A stretch of 64,000 bases of DNA from CAVPUA01 sp963708805 (GCA_963708805.1 CAVPUA010000003.1:1736001-1800000); one strand, 5' to 3'. Numbered from the stretch's first letter, positions 48,558-59,565 are shown. A program made the numbers and translations. The notes: generated by a model not told the origin, from the sequence alone.

Positions 48558-49144
48558 TCAGACCGGCGGTTGCGGGTCGTACTGGATGCCGCGCCGGACC
48601 GATCGCGCGGCATCGGCCGAATCCAGGCGCAGCACGAGGTACAACGCCATGTCGATGCCCGCGGACACGCCGGCCGCGGTGATCACGCTGCCGCTGTCGA
48701 CGTAGCGCTCGTCGGCCCGCACGTCGATCGTGGTGTCGGTGGCCGCCAGCAGCTCGAGGCTGGACCAGTAGGTCGTGGCCGGCCGGTTGTGCAGCAGTCC
48801 GTGCGCCGCGTACACCAGCGAGCCGGTGCAGACGCTGGTCATCAGCGTCCCCGTCGGCGGCGTAGGCGCGCAGCAGCTCGCCGGTCGAGGCGTCGTGCAT
48901 CAGGGCCCGGGTGCCCCATCCGCCCGGGAAGACCAGTACGTCGATCGGGCCGAGCTCGTTCCAGGTGGTGTCAGGCAGCACGCGCAGGCCCTTGGCCGCC
49001 GTCACCGGATCGAGCGACGGCGGCGACGGTGACCACCGAGGAGCCGGGCGCCGCGACCTCGCGGGCCCAGTAGGACAGAACCTCCCACGGGCCGGCGAAG
49101 TCGAGCTCCTCGACGCCCTCGAACAGGGCAATGGCTATCCGCAT
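48558..49144 (-). CDS. DJ-1/PfpI family protein, two frame breaks
   Basis: Glutamine-amidotransferase-like fold. N-terminal MRIAIALFEGVEELDFAGPWEV, then VLVFPGGWGTRALM, and the nucleophile elbow SVCTGSLVYAAHGLL with the active Cys. The FAGPWEV and nucleophile context resemble the AraC-sensor/isonitrile hydratase subgroup. +1 breaks near 49020 and 48855 are spanned to give 194 residues. Divergent from etfB across 171 bases that contain a TACTGGTGAGTA element. Confidence 0.83.
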
Positions 49145-49192
49145 CGACGCAACGTAGCGTCGGGGTGGCGACCGAGACCACTGTCATATTGC

Positions 49193-49204
49193 TACTGGTG
49201 AGTA
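49193..49204. promoter_or_regulatory. TACTGGTGAGTA operator-like element between DJ-1 and etfB genes
   Basis: Exact copy of the 12-mer at 5523-5534, followed by ACAT. It lies 49 bases upstream of the DJ-1-family start and 112 bases upstream of etfB. The surrounding sequence CATATTGC and AACATAG is AT-richer than average, consistent with a promoter. The pairing with ccr suggests a common acyl-CoA-responsive repressor. Confidence 0.5.
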
Positions 49205-49315
49205 ACATAGGCAGAATCAGCTGGATGCGCGCTCGCTGACGCGAAGCCGCCACGCTGGCCCGACCACCCCGACGACCGCTGTAGACCCCTGACGATTCGA
49301 GAGGCGATTCAACGA

Positions 49316-50098
49316 ATGAACATCGTGGTGCTGGTGAAGCAGGTGCCCGACACCGAGGGCGACCGCAAGCTCAACCCGGCCGACAACACCCTCGACCGCG
49401 GCGCGGTCGACCCGGTGATCAACTACATCGACGAGTTCGCCATCGAAGAGGGGCTGCGGCTCAAGGAGGCCCACGGCGGCGAGGTCACCATCCTGACCGT
49501 CGGGCCCCGAGCGCGCGACCGAGTCGATCCGCAAGGCGCTCTCGATGGGCGCCGACAAGGCCGTCCACGTCCTGGACGAGGCCCTGCACGGCTCGGACGC
49601 GATCCAGACCGCCAAGGTCATCGCCAAGGCGCTGGGCACGATCGAATGGGACGTCGCGATCGCCGGGTCGGAGGCGACCGACTCGCGCATGTCGGTCGTT
49701 CCGGCCCTGGTCGCCGAGGCGCTGGGCGCCCCGCAGCTGTCGCTGGCCCGCAAGGTGACCGTCGACGGTTCGACCATCACCATCGAGCGGACGACCGACA
49801 CCGGCTACGCCACCGTCGAGGCCTCGACGCCCGGCCGTGATCAGCGTCGTCGAGAAGATCAACGAGCCGCGCTACCCGTCGTTCAAGGGCATCATGGCGG
49901 CCAAGAGCAAGCCGATCACGACCCTCGCGCTGGGCTGATCTCGGCATCGACGCCGGCGAGGTCGGCCTGGCCAACGCCTGGACGGCGGTGTCGTCGTTCG
50001 AGAACGCCCCGCCGCGCGCGGCCGGGCAGACCGTCAAGGACGAAGGCGACGGCGGCGTGAAGATCGCCGACTACCTCGCGTCCAAGAAGCTCGTCTGA
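49316..50098 (+). CDS. etfB: electron transfer flavoprotein beta subunit, three frame breaks
   Basis: ETF beta passes electrons from acyl-CoA dehydrogenases to ETF-quinone oxidoreductase. MNIVVLVKQVPDTEG, ALSMGADKAVHV, AGSEATDSRMSVVPALVAEALG and AKSKPITTLAL match FixA/EtfB (M. tuberculosis Rv3029c). +1 breaks near 49508, 49836 and 49936 are spanned to give 259 residues, normal length. It is followed after 18 bases by etfA. The partner dehydrogenase could be the glutaryl-CoA-dehydrogenase-like enzyme at 13.8-15.0 kb. Confidence 0.93.
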
Positions 50099-50116
50099 GT
50101 CAGGAGACAACAAACA

Positions 50117-51078
50117 ATGGCTGAGGTTCTGGTTCTCGTCGACGCGGTCGACGGCACCGTCAAGAAGTCCACGCTCGAGCTGCTGACCGCCGCCCGCGCC
50201 ATCGGCGAGCCGTCGGCGGTCGTGCTCGGCGCGGCCGGCATCGCCGGCGCGCTCAACAACGCGCTGGCCGAGTACGGCGCGGCGAAGGTCTACGTCGTCG
50301 AGAGCGACGACCTGGACGGCTACGTCGTCGCCCCCAAGGCCGAGGCGCTGGCCGCCGTCGTCGCGCAGGCCTCCCCGGCGGCGGTGCTCGTCTCGTCGAC
50401 GCCCGGAGAACAAGGAGATCGCGGCCCGGCTCGCGTTCAAGATCGACGCGGGCGTGCTCACCGACGCGGTCGGCGTCGACGCCGACGGCAGCGCGACGCA
50501 GAGCATCTTCGGTGGCGCGGTCACCGTGCAGTCCAAGGTGCAGCAAGGGCGTTCCGGTCATCACCGTCCGGCCCAACTCGGTGGCGCCCGAGCCGTCGAC
50601 CGGCGCGGCCGAAGAGGTCAAGGTCGACGTCACGATCTCCGACGCCGCCAAGGGCGCCAAGATCACCGACAACGTCGTCGAGGCCAAGGGCTCGCGCCCG
50701 CAGCTCTCGGACGCGTCGGTCGTGGTCTCCGGTGGCCGGGGTATCGGCAACGCCGACAACTTCAAGATCATCGAGGAGCTGGCCGACACCCTCGGCGCGG
50801 CGGTCGGCGCCTCGCGCGCGGTCGTCGACGCCGGCTGGGTCGATCACAAGATGCAGGTCGGCCAGACCGGTGTCACGGTCAGCCCCCAGCTCTACATCGC
50901 CGTCGGCATCTCCGGCGCGATCCAGCACCGCGCCGGCATGCAGACCGCGAAGACGATCGTCGCGATCAACAAGGACGCCGAGGCGCCCATCTTCGAGCTG
51001 GCCGACTTCGGCGTCGTCGGTGACCTGTTCACCGTCGCGCCGCAGCTGACCGAGGAGATCCGCAAGCGCAAGGGCTGA
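50117..51078 (+). CDS. etfA: electron transfer flavoprotein alpha subunit, two frame breaks
   Basis: ETF alpha carries the FAD. C-terminal FAD site: VVSGGRGIGNADNF, GQTGVTVSPQLYIAVGISG, QHRAGM and AINKDAEAPIFELADFGVVGD. N-terminus MAEVLVLVDAVDG is typical of FixB (Rv3028c). +1 breaks near 50404 and 50545 are spanned to give 319 residues. A 14-bp stem-loop follows 15 bases after the stop and probably ends the etfBA transcript. Confidence 0.93.
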
Positions 51079-51092
51079 TCGCTGCCGCGTCG

Positions 51093-51124
51093 ACCGCGCC
51101 TCCGCCTCTGGGTGGGGGCGCGGT
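51093..51124 (+). terminator. stem-loop after etfA
   Basis: ACCGCGCCTCCGCC pairs with GGTGGGGGCGCGGT through a 14-bp stem with two G-T wobbles and a four-base loop TCTG, followed by TT only. It lies 15 bases past the etfA stop and separates etfBA from the MFS gene. Confidence 0.7.
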
Positions 51125-51149
51125 TTGCGTTGCCGGGCAGGATGAAGAC

Positions 51150-52510
51150 GTGAGTTCCACCGTCGTTGCCTCCCGCGTCGATCTACTCACCGCAGCTGCG
51201 GGCGACGACGCTCGGCATCCTGATCGTGATCACCCTCGCTGCGTTCGAGTCGATGGGCGTCGCGGCCGCGCTGCCGACCGCGGCTCGCGAACTGCACGGG
51301 CTGGCGTCCTACGGCTGGGCGTTCTCGGCCTTCCTGGCCGCCACGATGGTGGCCATGGTGTGGTCGGGTCAGCTCAGCGACGCCAGCGGACCAGGGCTGC
51401 CGCTGGCCGGCGGGCTGGCCGCCTTCACCGGCGGGCTCGCTGTCTCGGGCAGCGCCACCAGCATGATCCAGTTCATTGCCGGGCGGGCGACGCAAGGCCT
51501 CGGCTCCGGGCTGTTGATCACCGCCGTCTATGTCGTGATCGGCACGACTATCCCGAGCAGCTGCGGGCGCGCGTCTTCGCCGCCACGGCGTCGGCGTGGG
51601 TCGTGCCGTCGATGGTCGGGCCGGCGGTCGCGGGGTCGCTCGCCCAGCACGCGAGCTGGCGGTGGGTGTTCTTCGGACTCGTCCCGTTCGTCCTGCTCGG
51701 ATCGGCGCTGCTCGTTCCGGTGCTGCGCTCGTTGCCGCGGCGCGACGACGCCTCGGCGCCCGGACGCGCCGGGTGCCGCAGGCGGTGGCCGTCGCGCTCG
51801 CCGTCGCTGCGCTCGAACAGGCCGGGCAGCATCCCTCCGCTCTGGTCAGCCGTGCTCGCCGTTGCCGGGCTGGGCGCCATCGCCTGGGGGCTGCACTCGC
51901 TGCTGCCCGCCGGAACCTGGACGGCCCGCCGCGGCGTCCCGGCGGCGATGGCGGTGCGCGCGCTGATGGCCGGCGCGTTGTTCGGCATCGAGTCGCTCAT
52001 CCCGCTCTCGCTCACGGTCCAGCATCACTACAGCGCCACCGTCGCGGCGCTTCCGCTGATGGTCTGTGGCATCACCTGGGCGATCGGGTCGTGGTACCAG
52101 GGACGTGATCACCGCCCCGACCGCCGGCGTCTCGTCCGAGTGGGCTTCGTGCTTCTGGTCGCGGCCGCGTTGCTGGCCGCGCTGGCCGTGCAGCCCTCGA
52201 TGAGCGGCGTCTGGATGTTCGTGGCGTGGGGGCTGGGCGGCGCCGGAGCCGGACTGGGGATGTCGAGCGCGTCGGTCCTGATGCTTGCCTGTACGACCGA
52301 TGCCGAGCGCGGCGCCGACTCGGCCTCGCTGCAGATCTCGGACGCCGTCAGCAGCGCGCTGACGACCGGGCTGGCCGGTGTGCTCGTGGCCGCGGCCGCC
52401 CGCGGGGCGCTCGGCTACGGGACGGCGTTCACCGGGTTCGACCTGTCATGGGCGCTCTGGCGCTGGTCGGCGTGGCCGTGGCGGGACGGGCCCGGCCACC
52501 GGCGCTCTAA
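51150..52510 (+). CDS. MFS transporter, about five frame breaks
   Basis: Membrane transporter with repeated hydrophobic segments; IYSPQLRATTLGILIVITLAAFESM at the N-terminus, then GRATQGLGSGLLITAVYVV and YPEQLRARVFAATASAWVVPSMVGPAVAG, resemble actinobacterial DHA2/Bcr-type MFS pumps. About five frame changes (near 51168, 51547, 51772, 51833 and 52455) are needed; at least three of them look like a missing base or two extra bases. Net arithmetic gives 453 residues. The GTG at 51150 or a TTG at 51166 may start translation. Substrate unknown. Confidence 0.72.
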
Positions 52511-52521
52511 GCTGGTGGACG

Positions 52522-53702
52522 ATGCCTTACCTCGACCACGCCGCCACGACGCCGATGCTGCCCGAGGCCATCGACGCCGTTGCGGCGGCGATGGCTCGAG
52601 GTCGGCAACCCCTCGTCGCTGCACGGCTCGGGCCGCCTGGCGCGTCGCCGGGTCGAAGAGGCGCGCGAACTGATCGGCGAACGACTCGGCGCCCGTCCGT
52701 CCGAGGTGATCTTCACCGGCGGCGGTACCGAGGCCGACAACCTGGCCGTCAAGGGCATCTTCTGGGCCCGCCGCGTCGGCCGACCCGCGTCGCACCCGCG
52801 TGCTGGCGAGCACGATCGAGCATCACGCGGTGCTCGACGCCGTCGAATGGCTGGCCACCCACGAAGGCGCGCGCGTCACCTGGCTCGACGTCGACTCGAC
52901 CGGACGCGTCCACCCGGCGACGTTGCGGGCCGCGCTGGAGGAGGATCCGGAGTCCGTGGCGCTGGTCACCGTGATGTGGGCCAACAACGAGGTCGGCACG
53001 ATCGAGCCGATCGGCGAGCTGGCCGAGATCGCGCACGAGTACGGCGTGCCGTTCCACACCGACGCCGTGCAGGCCGTCGGCCCGCTGGCGGTCGACTTCG
53101 CCGCGTCCGGCGTCGACGCGCTCACCGTCGCGTCGCACAAGCTCGGCGGCCCGTACGGCGTCGGCGCCTTGCTGCTGCGCCGCGATGTGCCGTGCACCCC
53201 GCTGCTGCACGGCGGGGGCCAGGAGCGCGATGTGCGCTCGGGCACGCTCGACGTCGCCGGGGCGGTCGGGCCTGGCGGTGGCTGTCGACCTGGCCGTTCG
53301 CCGCCGCGAGACGCAGTCGGCCCGGCTGCGGTGGGCTGCGCGACCGGCTGGTCGACGGCGTGCTGGCGGTCATCCCGGACGCGATCGTCAACGGCGCACC
53401 CGACCGATCGGCTGCCCGGCATCGCCCACTTCTCCTTCCCGGGCTGCGAGGGCGATTCGCTGCTGATGCTCCTCGACGCGCGCGGCATCGAGTGCTCGAC
53501 CGGGTCGGCCTGCTCGGCCGGTGTCGCTCAGCCCTCGCACGTCCTGCTCGCGATGGGCGCCGACCCGGCTCGCGCGCGCGGTTCGCTGCGCTTCTCGCTC
53601 GGCCACACCTCGACCGAGGCCGACGTCGACGCCGTCATCGACGCGATCGGGCCGGTCGTCGAGCGGGCCCGCCGCGCCGGCCTGACGTCGCTCGCTCGAT
53701 GA
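52522..53702 (+). CDS. iscS: cysteine desulfurase, five frame breaks
   Basis: PLP enzyme that takes sulfur from cysteine for Fe-S clusters and tRNA thiolation. YLDHAATTPMLPEA at the start, NPSSLHGSGRLARR, the PLP His in STIEHHAVLD, NNEVGTIEPI, the PLP lysine in VASHKLGGPYGVGAL and the persulfide Cys in STGSACSAGVAQPSH. Five +1 shifts (near 52590, 52798, 53268, 53328 and 53400) are spanned to give 391 residues. The mnmA gene follows ten bases later, the same pair as mycobacterial Rv3025c-Rv3024c, so the enzyme probably supplies sulfur for tRNA 2-thiouridine. Confidence 0.92.
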
Positions 53703-53712
53703 GCGCACCCGG

Positions 53713-54800
53713 ATGAAGGTCTTGGCCGCGATGAGCGGCGGCGTCGACTCGGCCGTGGCCGCGGCGCGCGCCGTCGACGGCCGGCCACGACGTGACCGGC
53801 GTCCACCTCGCGCTCTCGGCCCAGCCGGCGACCCTGCGCCACGGCGCCCGCGGCTGCTGCACGCTCGAGGACGCCAACGACGCGCGCCGGGCCGCCGACG
53901 TCCTGGGCATCCCGTTCTACATCTGGGATCTCGCCGAGCGCTTCCGCGAGGACGTCATCGACGACTTCGTGGCCGAGTACGCCGCCGGCCGTACGCCGAA
54001 CCCGTGCCTGCGCTGCAACGAGAAGATCAAGTTCTCGGCGGTGCTCGATCGGGCTCTCGCGCTCGGCTTCGACGCGGTCGTCACCGGTCATCACGCCCGC
54101 CTCGTCGACGGCCGGCTGATGCGCTCGGTCGACGAGGCCAAGGACCAGTCCTACGTCCTGGCCGTGCTGACCGAGTAGCAGCTGGCGCACGCGATCTTCC
54201 CGCTCGGCGACTCGACCAAGGACGAGGTGCGCGCCGAGGCCGCCGCCCGCGGCCTGGCCGTCGCCGACAAGCCCGACTCGCACGACATCTGCTTCATCGC
54301 CGACGGCGACACCCGCGGGTTCCTGGGCCGCCGGCTGGGCGAGAGCGCCGGGACCGATCGTCGACGCCGAGACCGGCGAGGAGCTCGGCCGGCACGAGGG
54401 GTCGTTCGGATTCACGATCGGGCAGCGGCGCGGGCTGAACCTGACCGTGCCGGCGCCCGACGGCCAGCCCCGCTACGTGCTGTCGCTGCAGCCCAAGACC
54501 AACACCGTCGTCGTCGGGCCCGGCGAGCTGCTCGACGCCGACGAGATCGTCGCCATCGCCCCGGTGTGGACGTCGGGCACGGTTCCCGCGACGACGTTTC
54601 GTTGCGCGGTCCAACTGCGCGCCCACGGCCTGGTGAGCGAGGCGACGATCACTCGGGTCGGGCGACGAGGTCGACCGCTCGTCTCGACCAGCCGCAGCGC
54701 GGGATTGCCGCCGGGCAGGCGCTCGTGCTCTACGACGACGGACGGCGTCATCGGCTCGGCCACCATCGCGTCCGCGCGGCGGGCCGGCGTCACGGCGTGA
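53713..54800 (+). CDS. mnmA: tRNA-specific 2-thiouridylase MnmA, five frame breaks and one in-frame TAG
   Basis: Thiolates U34 of tRNA-Lys, -Glu and -Gln. PP-loop MSGGVDSAVAA, catalytic Cys in TPNPCLRCNEKIKF, VVTGHHAR, DKPDSHDICFIADGD with the second Cys, and FTIGQRRGL. Five +1 shifts (near 53783, 54353, 54661, 54677 and 54747) are spanned to give 360 residues. Separately, a TAG at 54176-54178 falls in-frame within LAVLTE-stop-QLAHA, at a position that is Gln in mycobacterial MnmA (a CAG-to-TAG change would explain it). Both sides continue in the same frame. The stop overlaps the next gene's GTG. Confidence 0.87.
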
Positions 54801-55797
54801 CGCGCCCCTGGCCGCCCGGCGCGGCCACCGGCGTCGGGTCGCTGCCCGGAACCGATCCGGCCGAGGCGGTGCGGCTCGTCCTGGGCGAGCTGCGCGTTGC
54901 TGCCGCACCTGCCCGAGCTGCCTGCCCGGGGCCCCGGCGCCGACATGATCGGGCGTACCGCCTCGCTGCTGGCCGAGCTCCCGGTCGAGATCCAGCCGTC
55001 CGGGTGGCGGTTGACCGCACGTCCCGGACGCGACCTGCGCCGGGCGCGCGACTTCCTCGCCCGTGACCTCGACGCGCTCGAAGAAGCAGCCGGCGATCAT
55101 CGCGGCCCGCTCAAGCTGCAGGTGACCGGCCCGTGGACGATGGCGGCGTGGCTGGAACTGCCGTCGGGTCACCGCGTGGTGTCCGACCACGGGGCCGTCC
55201 GCGATCTGGCCGAGTCGCTGGCCGAGGGAATCGCGGACGCACGTCGCCGACGTCGCCCGCCGGCTGCCGGGTGCGGACATCGTCGTCCAGCTGGACGAGC
55301 CCTCGCTGCCTGACGTGCTCGCGGCGCGGATCAAGACGGCGTCGGGATTCGGCACGTTGCGGTCCGTGGCTCCGAACGTGGCCGAGCAGACGCTGGCCGA
55401 CGTGCTGTCGGTCGTCGCCGACGGACATCGCGCCGTGCACTGCTGTGCGGCCGACGTGCCGATCGCGCTGCTGCGAGGCGCGGGCGCGAACGCGCTCTCG
55501 GTGGACGCCGGCAAGATCAAGGACCTGGATGCGCTCGGCGAGGCGATCGATGCCGGGGTGGCCCTCTGGCTGGGCGTGGCGCCGTCGATCGAGGAGCCGC
55601 TTCGACCCATCAGCGTCGACAGCGTGCGCGCGCCGATCATGCGCATCTGGACGGCCCTCGGCTTCCCGACGTCCGAACTCGGCGGCGCGATCGTGCCGAC
55701 GCCGACCTGCGGGCTGGCCGGGGCGAGCCCGAGTTACGCGCGCCGGGTGATGACGGTTCTGCGCGATGTCGGCCATTCGCTGGTCGACGCCGACTGA
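54797..55797 (+). CDS. MetE C-terminal-like protein (Rv3015c-like), two frame breaks
   Basis: Resembles the C-terminal half of cobalamin-independent methionine synthase but is a stand-alone protein of 332 residues, as in mycobacterial Rv3015c. GVGSLPGTDPAEAVRLVLGEL, LKLQVTGPWTMAAWLEL, QLDEPSLPDVLAARI and VHCCAADVPIALL hold the presumed zinc-binding His-Cys (HCC) and the late Cys in PTPTCGLAG. +1 breaks near 54895 and 55241 are spanned. Function in actinobacteria is unproven. Overlaps mnmA by four bases (GTGA). Confidence 0.83.
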
Positions 55798-55804
55798 TCG
55801 GCTC

Positions 55805-56618
55805 TCAGCCGAGGCTGACCAGCTGGCTGATGTCGTCGCGGGGCAGGTCGCCGTCGATGACGGCCGTCACCTCGTACTGCAAGCAGGTCGGCGGCTCCGC
55901 CGTACGTCGACAGGAACGCGGTGTCGGCCGCGTCGCGTCCGGTCGCGATCCGGACCAGGCTCGAGCGCGGGGCCAGCAGGGTCGCATCGACAACCCGCCA
56001 CTGACCGTCGACGACCGCTTCGGTCACGGCGTGGAAGTCCATCGGATCGAGCCCCGGGGCATAGACGGCGGCCAGCCGGGCCGGGACGTCGAGACCCCGC
56101 AGCAGCGCGATCACCAGATGGGCGTAGTCGCGGCACACCCCCTGGCGCTGCAGCATGGTGTCGACGGCGCCGTCGGTGGGCGCGCTGCTGCCGGGCACGT
56201 AGTCCAGCCGGGAGCCGACCCACGACGACACCGCGGCGAGCAGGTCGGCCGCGCCGGTGATTCCGGCGAACTCGGCCTGCGCGACCGCGCCCAGCCGGTC
56301 GGACTCGGCGTACCGGCTCGGACGCAGATAGGTGATCAAGTCGGCCTCGGTCGCCGGGTACGGCTCGGCCGTGCCGGTGACGACCGCTTCGTATTCGACG
56401 GTGACCGTCCCCGGCTGGGGGCGCACCAGGTGCACCCGCCCCTCGCCGGCGATGACGATCTCGTGCGCATCCAGGGGGTGGCCGTCCTGGAACACGCGCA
56501 GCGAGTCCACGAGCTTGGCCGGGGCCGGGTTGTCGACCGCCACCTGCAAGATCATTCGCAGCGGCTGGTGGACCTCGAGCACGAGGCGGGAACTCACTCG
56601 TCGAACCGCATCCGTCAC
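55805..56618 (-). CDS. transglutaminase-like protein, one frame break
   Basis: A 270-residue protein of the bacterial transglutaminase-like family (SMc04330/DUF-type). An N-terminal beta-rich domain is followed by the papain-like core with Cys in QGVCRDYAHLVIALLR, His in MDFHAVTEAV and Asp in RVVDATLLAPR. One break near 55880 shifts the last 25 residues; spanning it restores LQYEVTAVIDGDLPRDD. The GTG at 56618 is the first plausible start. Role unknown; peptidase or amidase activity is likely. Confidence 0.82.
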
Positions 56619-56670
56619 AGACCAAGTATCCCGGGCATCGGCGGCTGCTGAGACCACCGTGGAAGATCCG

Positions 56671-56841
56671 TTACTTGGGACAGATGCAGCCGCGCGTCAG
56701 CCCCATCGTCGACGTGGCGGCGCAATAGCGGCGTCCGGTCGCGTCGTGATCGGCCAGCGGGTGCGCGCACGCGGCGCACATCTCGTCGGTCGCGACCTCG
56801 GTGCGCGGCAGGATTGTGGCAGGAACGTTGATTGCGGTCAT
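56671..56841 (-). CDS. hypothetical 56-residue Cys/His-rich protein
   Basis: Small protein with C22-x2-C25, His27, His32, Cys40 and a closing GCIC pair (Cys52, Cys54), a plausible zinc-ribbon pattern (MCAACAHPLADHDATGRRYC). ATG at 56841. No family recognised. The strand and spacing (52 bases) place it upstream of the transglutaminase gene, so the two may be cotranscribed. The 191 bases beyond it (56842-57032) show no gene. Confidence 0.6.
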   Translation of the reverse strand: MTAINVPATILPRTEVATDEMCAACAHPLADHDATGRRYCAATSTMGLTRGCICPK

Positions 56842-57032
56842 CGGGCGACCTGACTGCACCGGCGATACGGATGCGATACGACTCGCGCTTCCCGACCGAG
56901 CCGGGATGCAGTCGACACTACGCGCGTCCGGGTGCGCGTAGGGTTCGCTCACCGATACGCACACTGACTCCGGCGCGGGGGAGCACCCGGGTTCGACCCG
57001 ACAACCCATCCGCCACGAGCAGGGAGTTCGCG

Positions 57033-57146
57033 ATGTCCGGAAAGAACAAGGGCGGCCGAGAGATCCGCAAGCCCAAACAGGCCAAGGCCGCCAAGGTCGA
57101 GCTGACCAACGTCGTCTCGAAGGTCGTGGAGAACAAGAAGAAGTAG
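57033..57146 (+). CDS. hypothetical 37-residue Lys-rich protein
   Basis: Highly basic small protein: MSGKNKGGREIRKPKQAKAA, then VELTNVVSKVVENKKK. The ATG at 57033 has an AGGGAG site. Composition suggests RNA or nucleic-acid binding, but no family was recognised. It lies 13 bases upstream of the TUDOR-like gene and probably shares its transcript. Confidence 0.6.
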   Translation: MSGKNKGGREIRKPKQAKAAKVELTNVVSKVVENKKK

Positions 57147-57159
57147 CTACGGTGGGCTG

Positions 57160-57363
57160 ATGGCCCTCTCGCCCGGCAGCGCCGTTTCCTGGAACACCTC
57201 GCAGGGACCTACTCACGGACACGTCGTCCGCAAGCGAGTCACGCCCTTCGAGTTCGACGGGCAACACTTCAACGCCAGCGCGGACGAGCCGTACTGGATC
57301 GTCGAGTCGGCCAAGACGGGAGCTCGGGCGGCGCACAAAGAATCCGCGCTGCGCACGTCGTAA
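57160..57363 (+). CDS. HVA1/DUF2945 TUDOR-like small protein
   Basis: A 67-residue protein with VSWNTSQGPTHGHVVRKR and EPYWIVESAKTGARAAHKESAL, which match the hypervirulence-associated TUDOR domain (DUF2945). Family members are small stress-linked proteins of unknown function. ATG at 57160. Followed 33 bases later by ligA. Confidence 0.8.
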   Translation: MALSPGSAVSWNTSQGPTHGHVVRKRVTPFEFDGQHFNASADEPYWIVESAKTGARAAHKESALRTS

Positions 57364-57396
57364 CCCTCGTCAGACGTCCTGGGTAGCGTCTGAGTC

Positions 57397-59479
57397 GTGA
57401 CTGATCCATCGACAGCCGCGCTCGACGAGCACGCCCGGCTCTCCCAGCAGGTCGACGAGGCCGCCTACCGCTATTACGTGCTCGACGAGCCGACGTCCAG
57501 CGACGCCGACTACGACCGGGCGATGCGCCGTCTCGAGGAGCTCGAAGACCAGTTCCCCGAGCTGCGGACGCCGTCATCCCCGACCCAGCGCGTCGGTGGC
57601 ACCTACTCGACCCTGTTCACCCCGGTCGATCACCTCGAACGGATGCTCAGCCTCGACAACGCGTTCTCGCTGGACGAGGTCGCGGCGTGGGCGGGTCGCG
57701 TCGAGCGCGACGCCGGCGCCATCGACGGCTGGCTGTGCGAACTCAAGGTCGACGGCCTGGCCATCAACCTGCGCTACGTCGACGGCCGGCTGGCCAAGGC
57801 GGCCACGCGGGGCGACGGGCGCACCGGCGAGGACGTCACGCCCAACGTCCGCACGTTGACGGTCGTGCCCCACCAGCTCACCGGCGACGACGCGCCCTCG
57901 GTGCTCGAGGTTCGGGGCGAGATCTTCTTCCCGGTCGCGGCGTTCGAGGAGCTGAACGCGGCGCTGGTCGAGAGCGGCAAGGCCCCGTTCGCCAACCCGC
58001 GCAACGCGGCCGCCGGTTCGCTGCGTCAGAAGGATCCCGCGCGTGACGGCCACCCGTCCGTTGAGCATGGTCGTCCACGGCGTCGGGCGGGTCGAGAACG
58101 GACCGGCGGTCACCACCCAGTCCGGTTGGTACGAGCGGCTGCGGGACTGGGGGCTGCCGACCTCGGCGCGGGCCTCGGTCGTGCCCGACCTCGCCGGCGT
58201 GCAGGGTTTCATCGACTACTACGGCGAGCACCGCCACGACGTCGAGCACGAGATCGACGGCGTGGTCGTCAAGGTCGACGATCTCGGTCTGCAGGGGCGG
58301 CTCGGGTCGACGAGCCGCGCGCCGCGGTGGGCGATCGCGTTCAAGTACCCGCCCGAAGAGGTCAACACCAAGCTGATCGACATCCGGGTGAACGTCGGGC
58401 GGACCGGCCGGGTCACCCCGTTCGGCGTCATGGAGCCGGTCCGCGTCGCCGGCTCGACGGTCGAGATGGCGACACTGCACAACGCGTCCGAGGTCGAACG
58501 CAAGGGCGTGCTGATCGGCGACACCGTGGTGCTGCGCAAGGCCGGCGACGTGATCCCCGAGATCGTCGGACCGGTCGTCGCCCTTCGCACCGGTGACGAG
58601 CGGGCCTTCGTAATGCCGACCGAGTGCCCCGAATGCGGCACCCCGCTGCGTCCCGAGCGGGACGGCGACGCCGACATCCGCTGCCCGAACGCCCGCTCCT
58701 GCCCGGCGCAACTGCGCGAGCGGATCTTCCACATGGCCGGGCGCGGCGCGTTCGACATCGAGGCACTGGGCTACGAGGCGGCGATTGCTCTGCTCGCGGC
58801 GGGCGTCGTCCACGACGAGGGCGATGTGTTCGCCCTCGACGAGGCGAAGCTGCGCCAGGTCGAGTTGTTCCGGCTGACCCGCGACAGCAAGGTCGGTGGG
58901 CGTCAGCGCTCGGCCGGTGATCTGAACGCGACCGGTCAGAAGCTGCTCGACAACCTCGAGTTGGCCAAGCACCGCCCGCTGTGGCGGGTGCTGGTCGGCC
59001 TGTCGATCCGGCACGTCGGGCCGACCGCGGCCCAGGCGCTGGCCCGCGAGTTCGGTTCGATCGACCGTATCGCCGCCGCGTCCGCCGATGAGCTCGCCGC
59101 GGCCGACGGCGTCGGGCCGACCATCGCCGACGCGATCGTCGAGTGGTTCGCGGTCGACTGGCATCGCGGCATCGTCGAGGGCTGGCGGGACGCTGGCGTC
59201 ACCCTGGCCGAGGAGCGGGCCGACGAGGGCCCGCGTCCACTCGAGGGCATCACCGTCGTGATCACCGGGACGTTGAGTGGCATCAGCCGCGACGCCGCCA
59301 CCGAGGCGGTCACCTCGCGCGGCGGCAAGGTCTCGGGCTCGGTGTCGAAGAAGACGTCCTACGTCGTGGCCGGGGACTCCCCGGGCAGCAAGTACGACAA
59401 GGCGATCTCGCTGAAGGTGCCGGTGCTCGACGAGGACGGGCTGCACCGACTGCTCGACGGCGGCCCCGACGCGGTCTGA
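57397..59479 (+). CDS. ligA: NAD+-dependent DNA ligase LigA, one frame break
   Basis: Essential replicative ligase. The adenylation lysine is Lys117 in CELKVDGLAINLRY. Domains in order: Ia and adenylation, OB fold, zinc finger (ECPECGTPL with the RCPNARSCPAQ pair), HhH, and C-terminal BRCT (GITVVITGTLSG, then VSKKTSYVVAGDSPGSK). A +1 break near 58038 shifts the frame between DPAR and VTATRPLSMVVHG; spanning it gives 693 residues, a normal length. A break in an essential gene is itself evidence of a consensus error. Rv3014c is the mycobacterial counterpart. Confidence 0.95.
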
Positions 59480-59565
59480 GCCGTTCGGCCGCCCGACGGT
59501 GATGCCACTGAGGCGCTATGGCACCAGAATTGCATCATCGTTCACGTGTATCCGGTGGGGGAGCG

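Noticed and set aside
56842..57032. A tRNA-like GGTTCGACCC stretch
   Set aside because: It resembles a T-arm, but no acceptor stem, D-arm or anticodon arm can be built around it.
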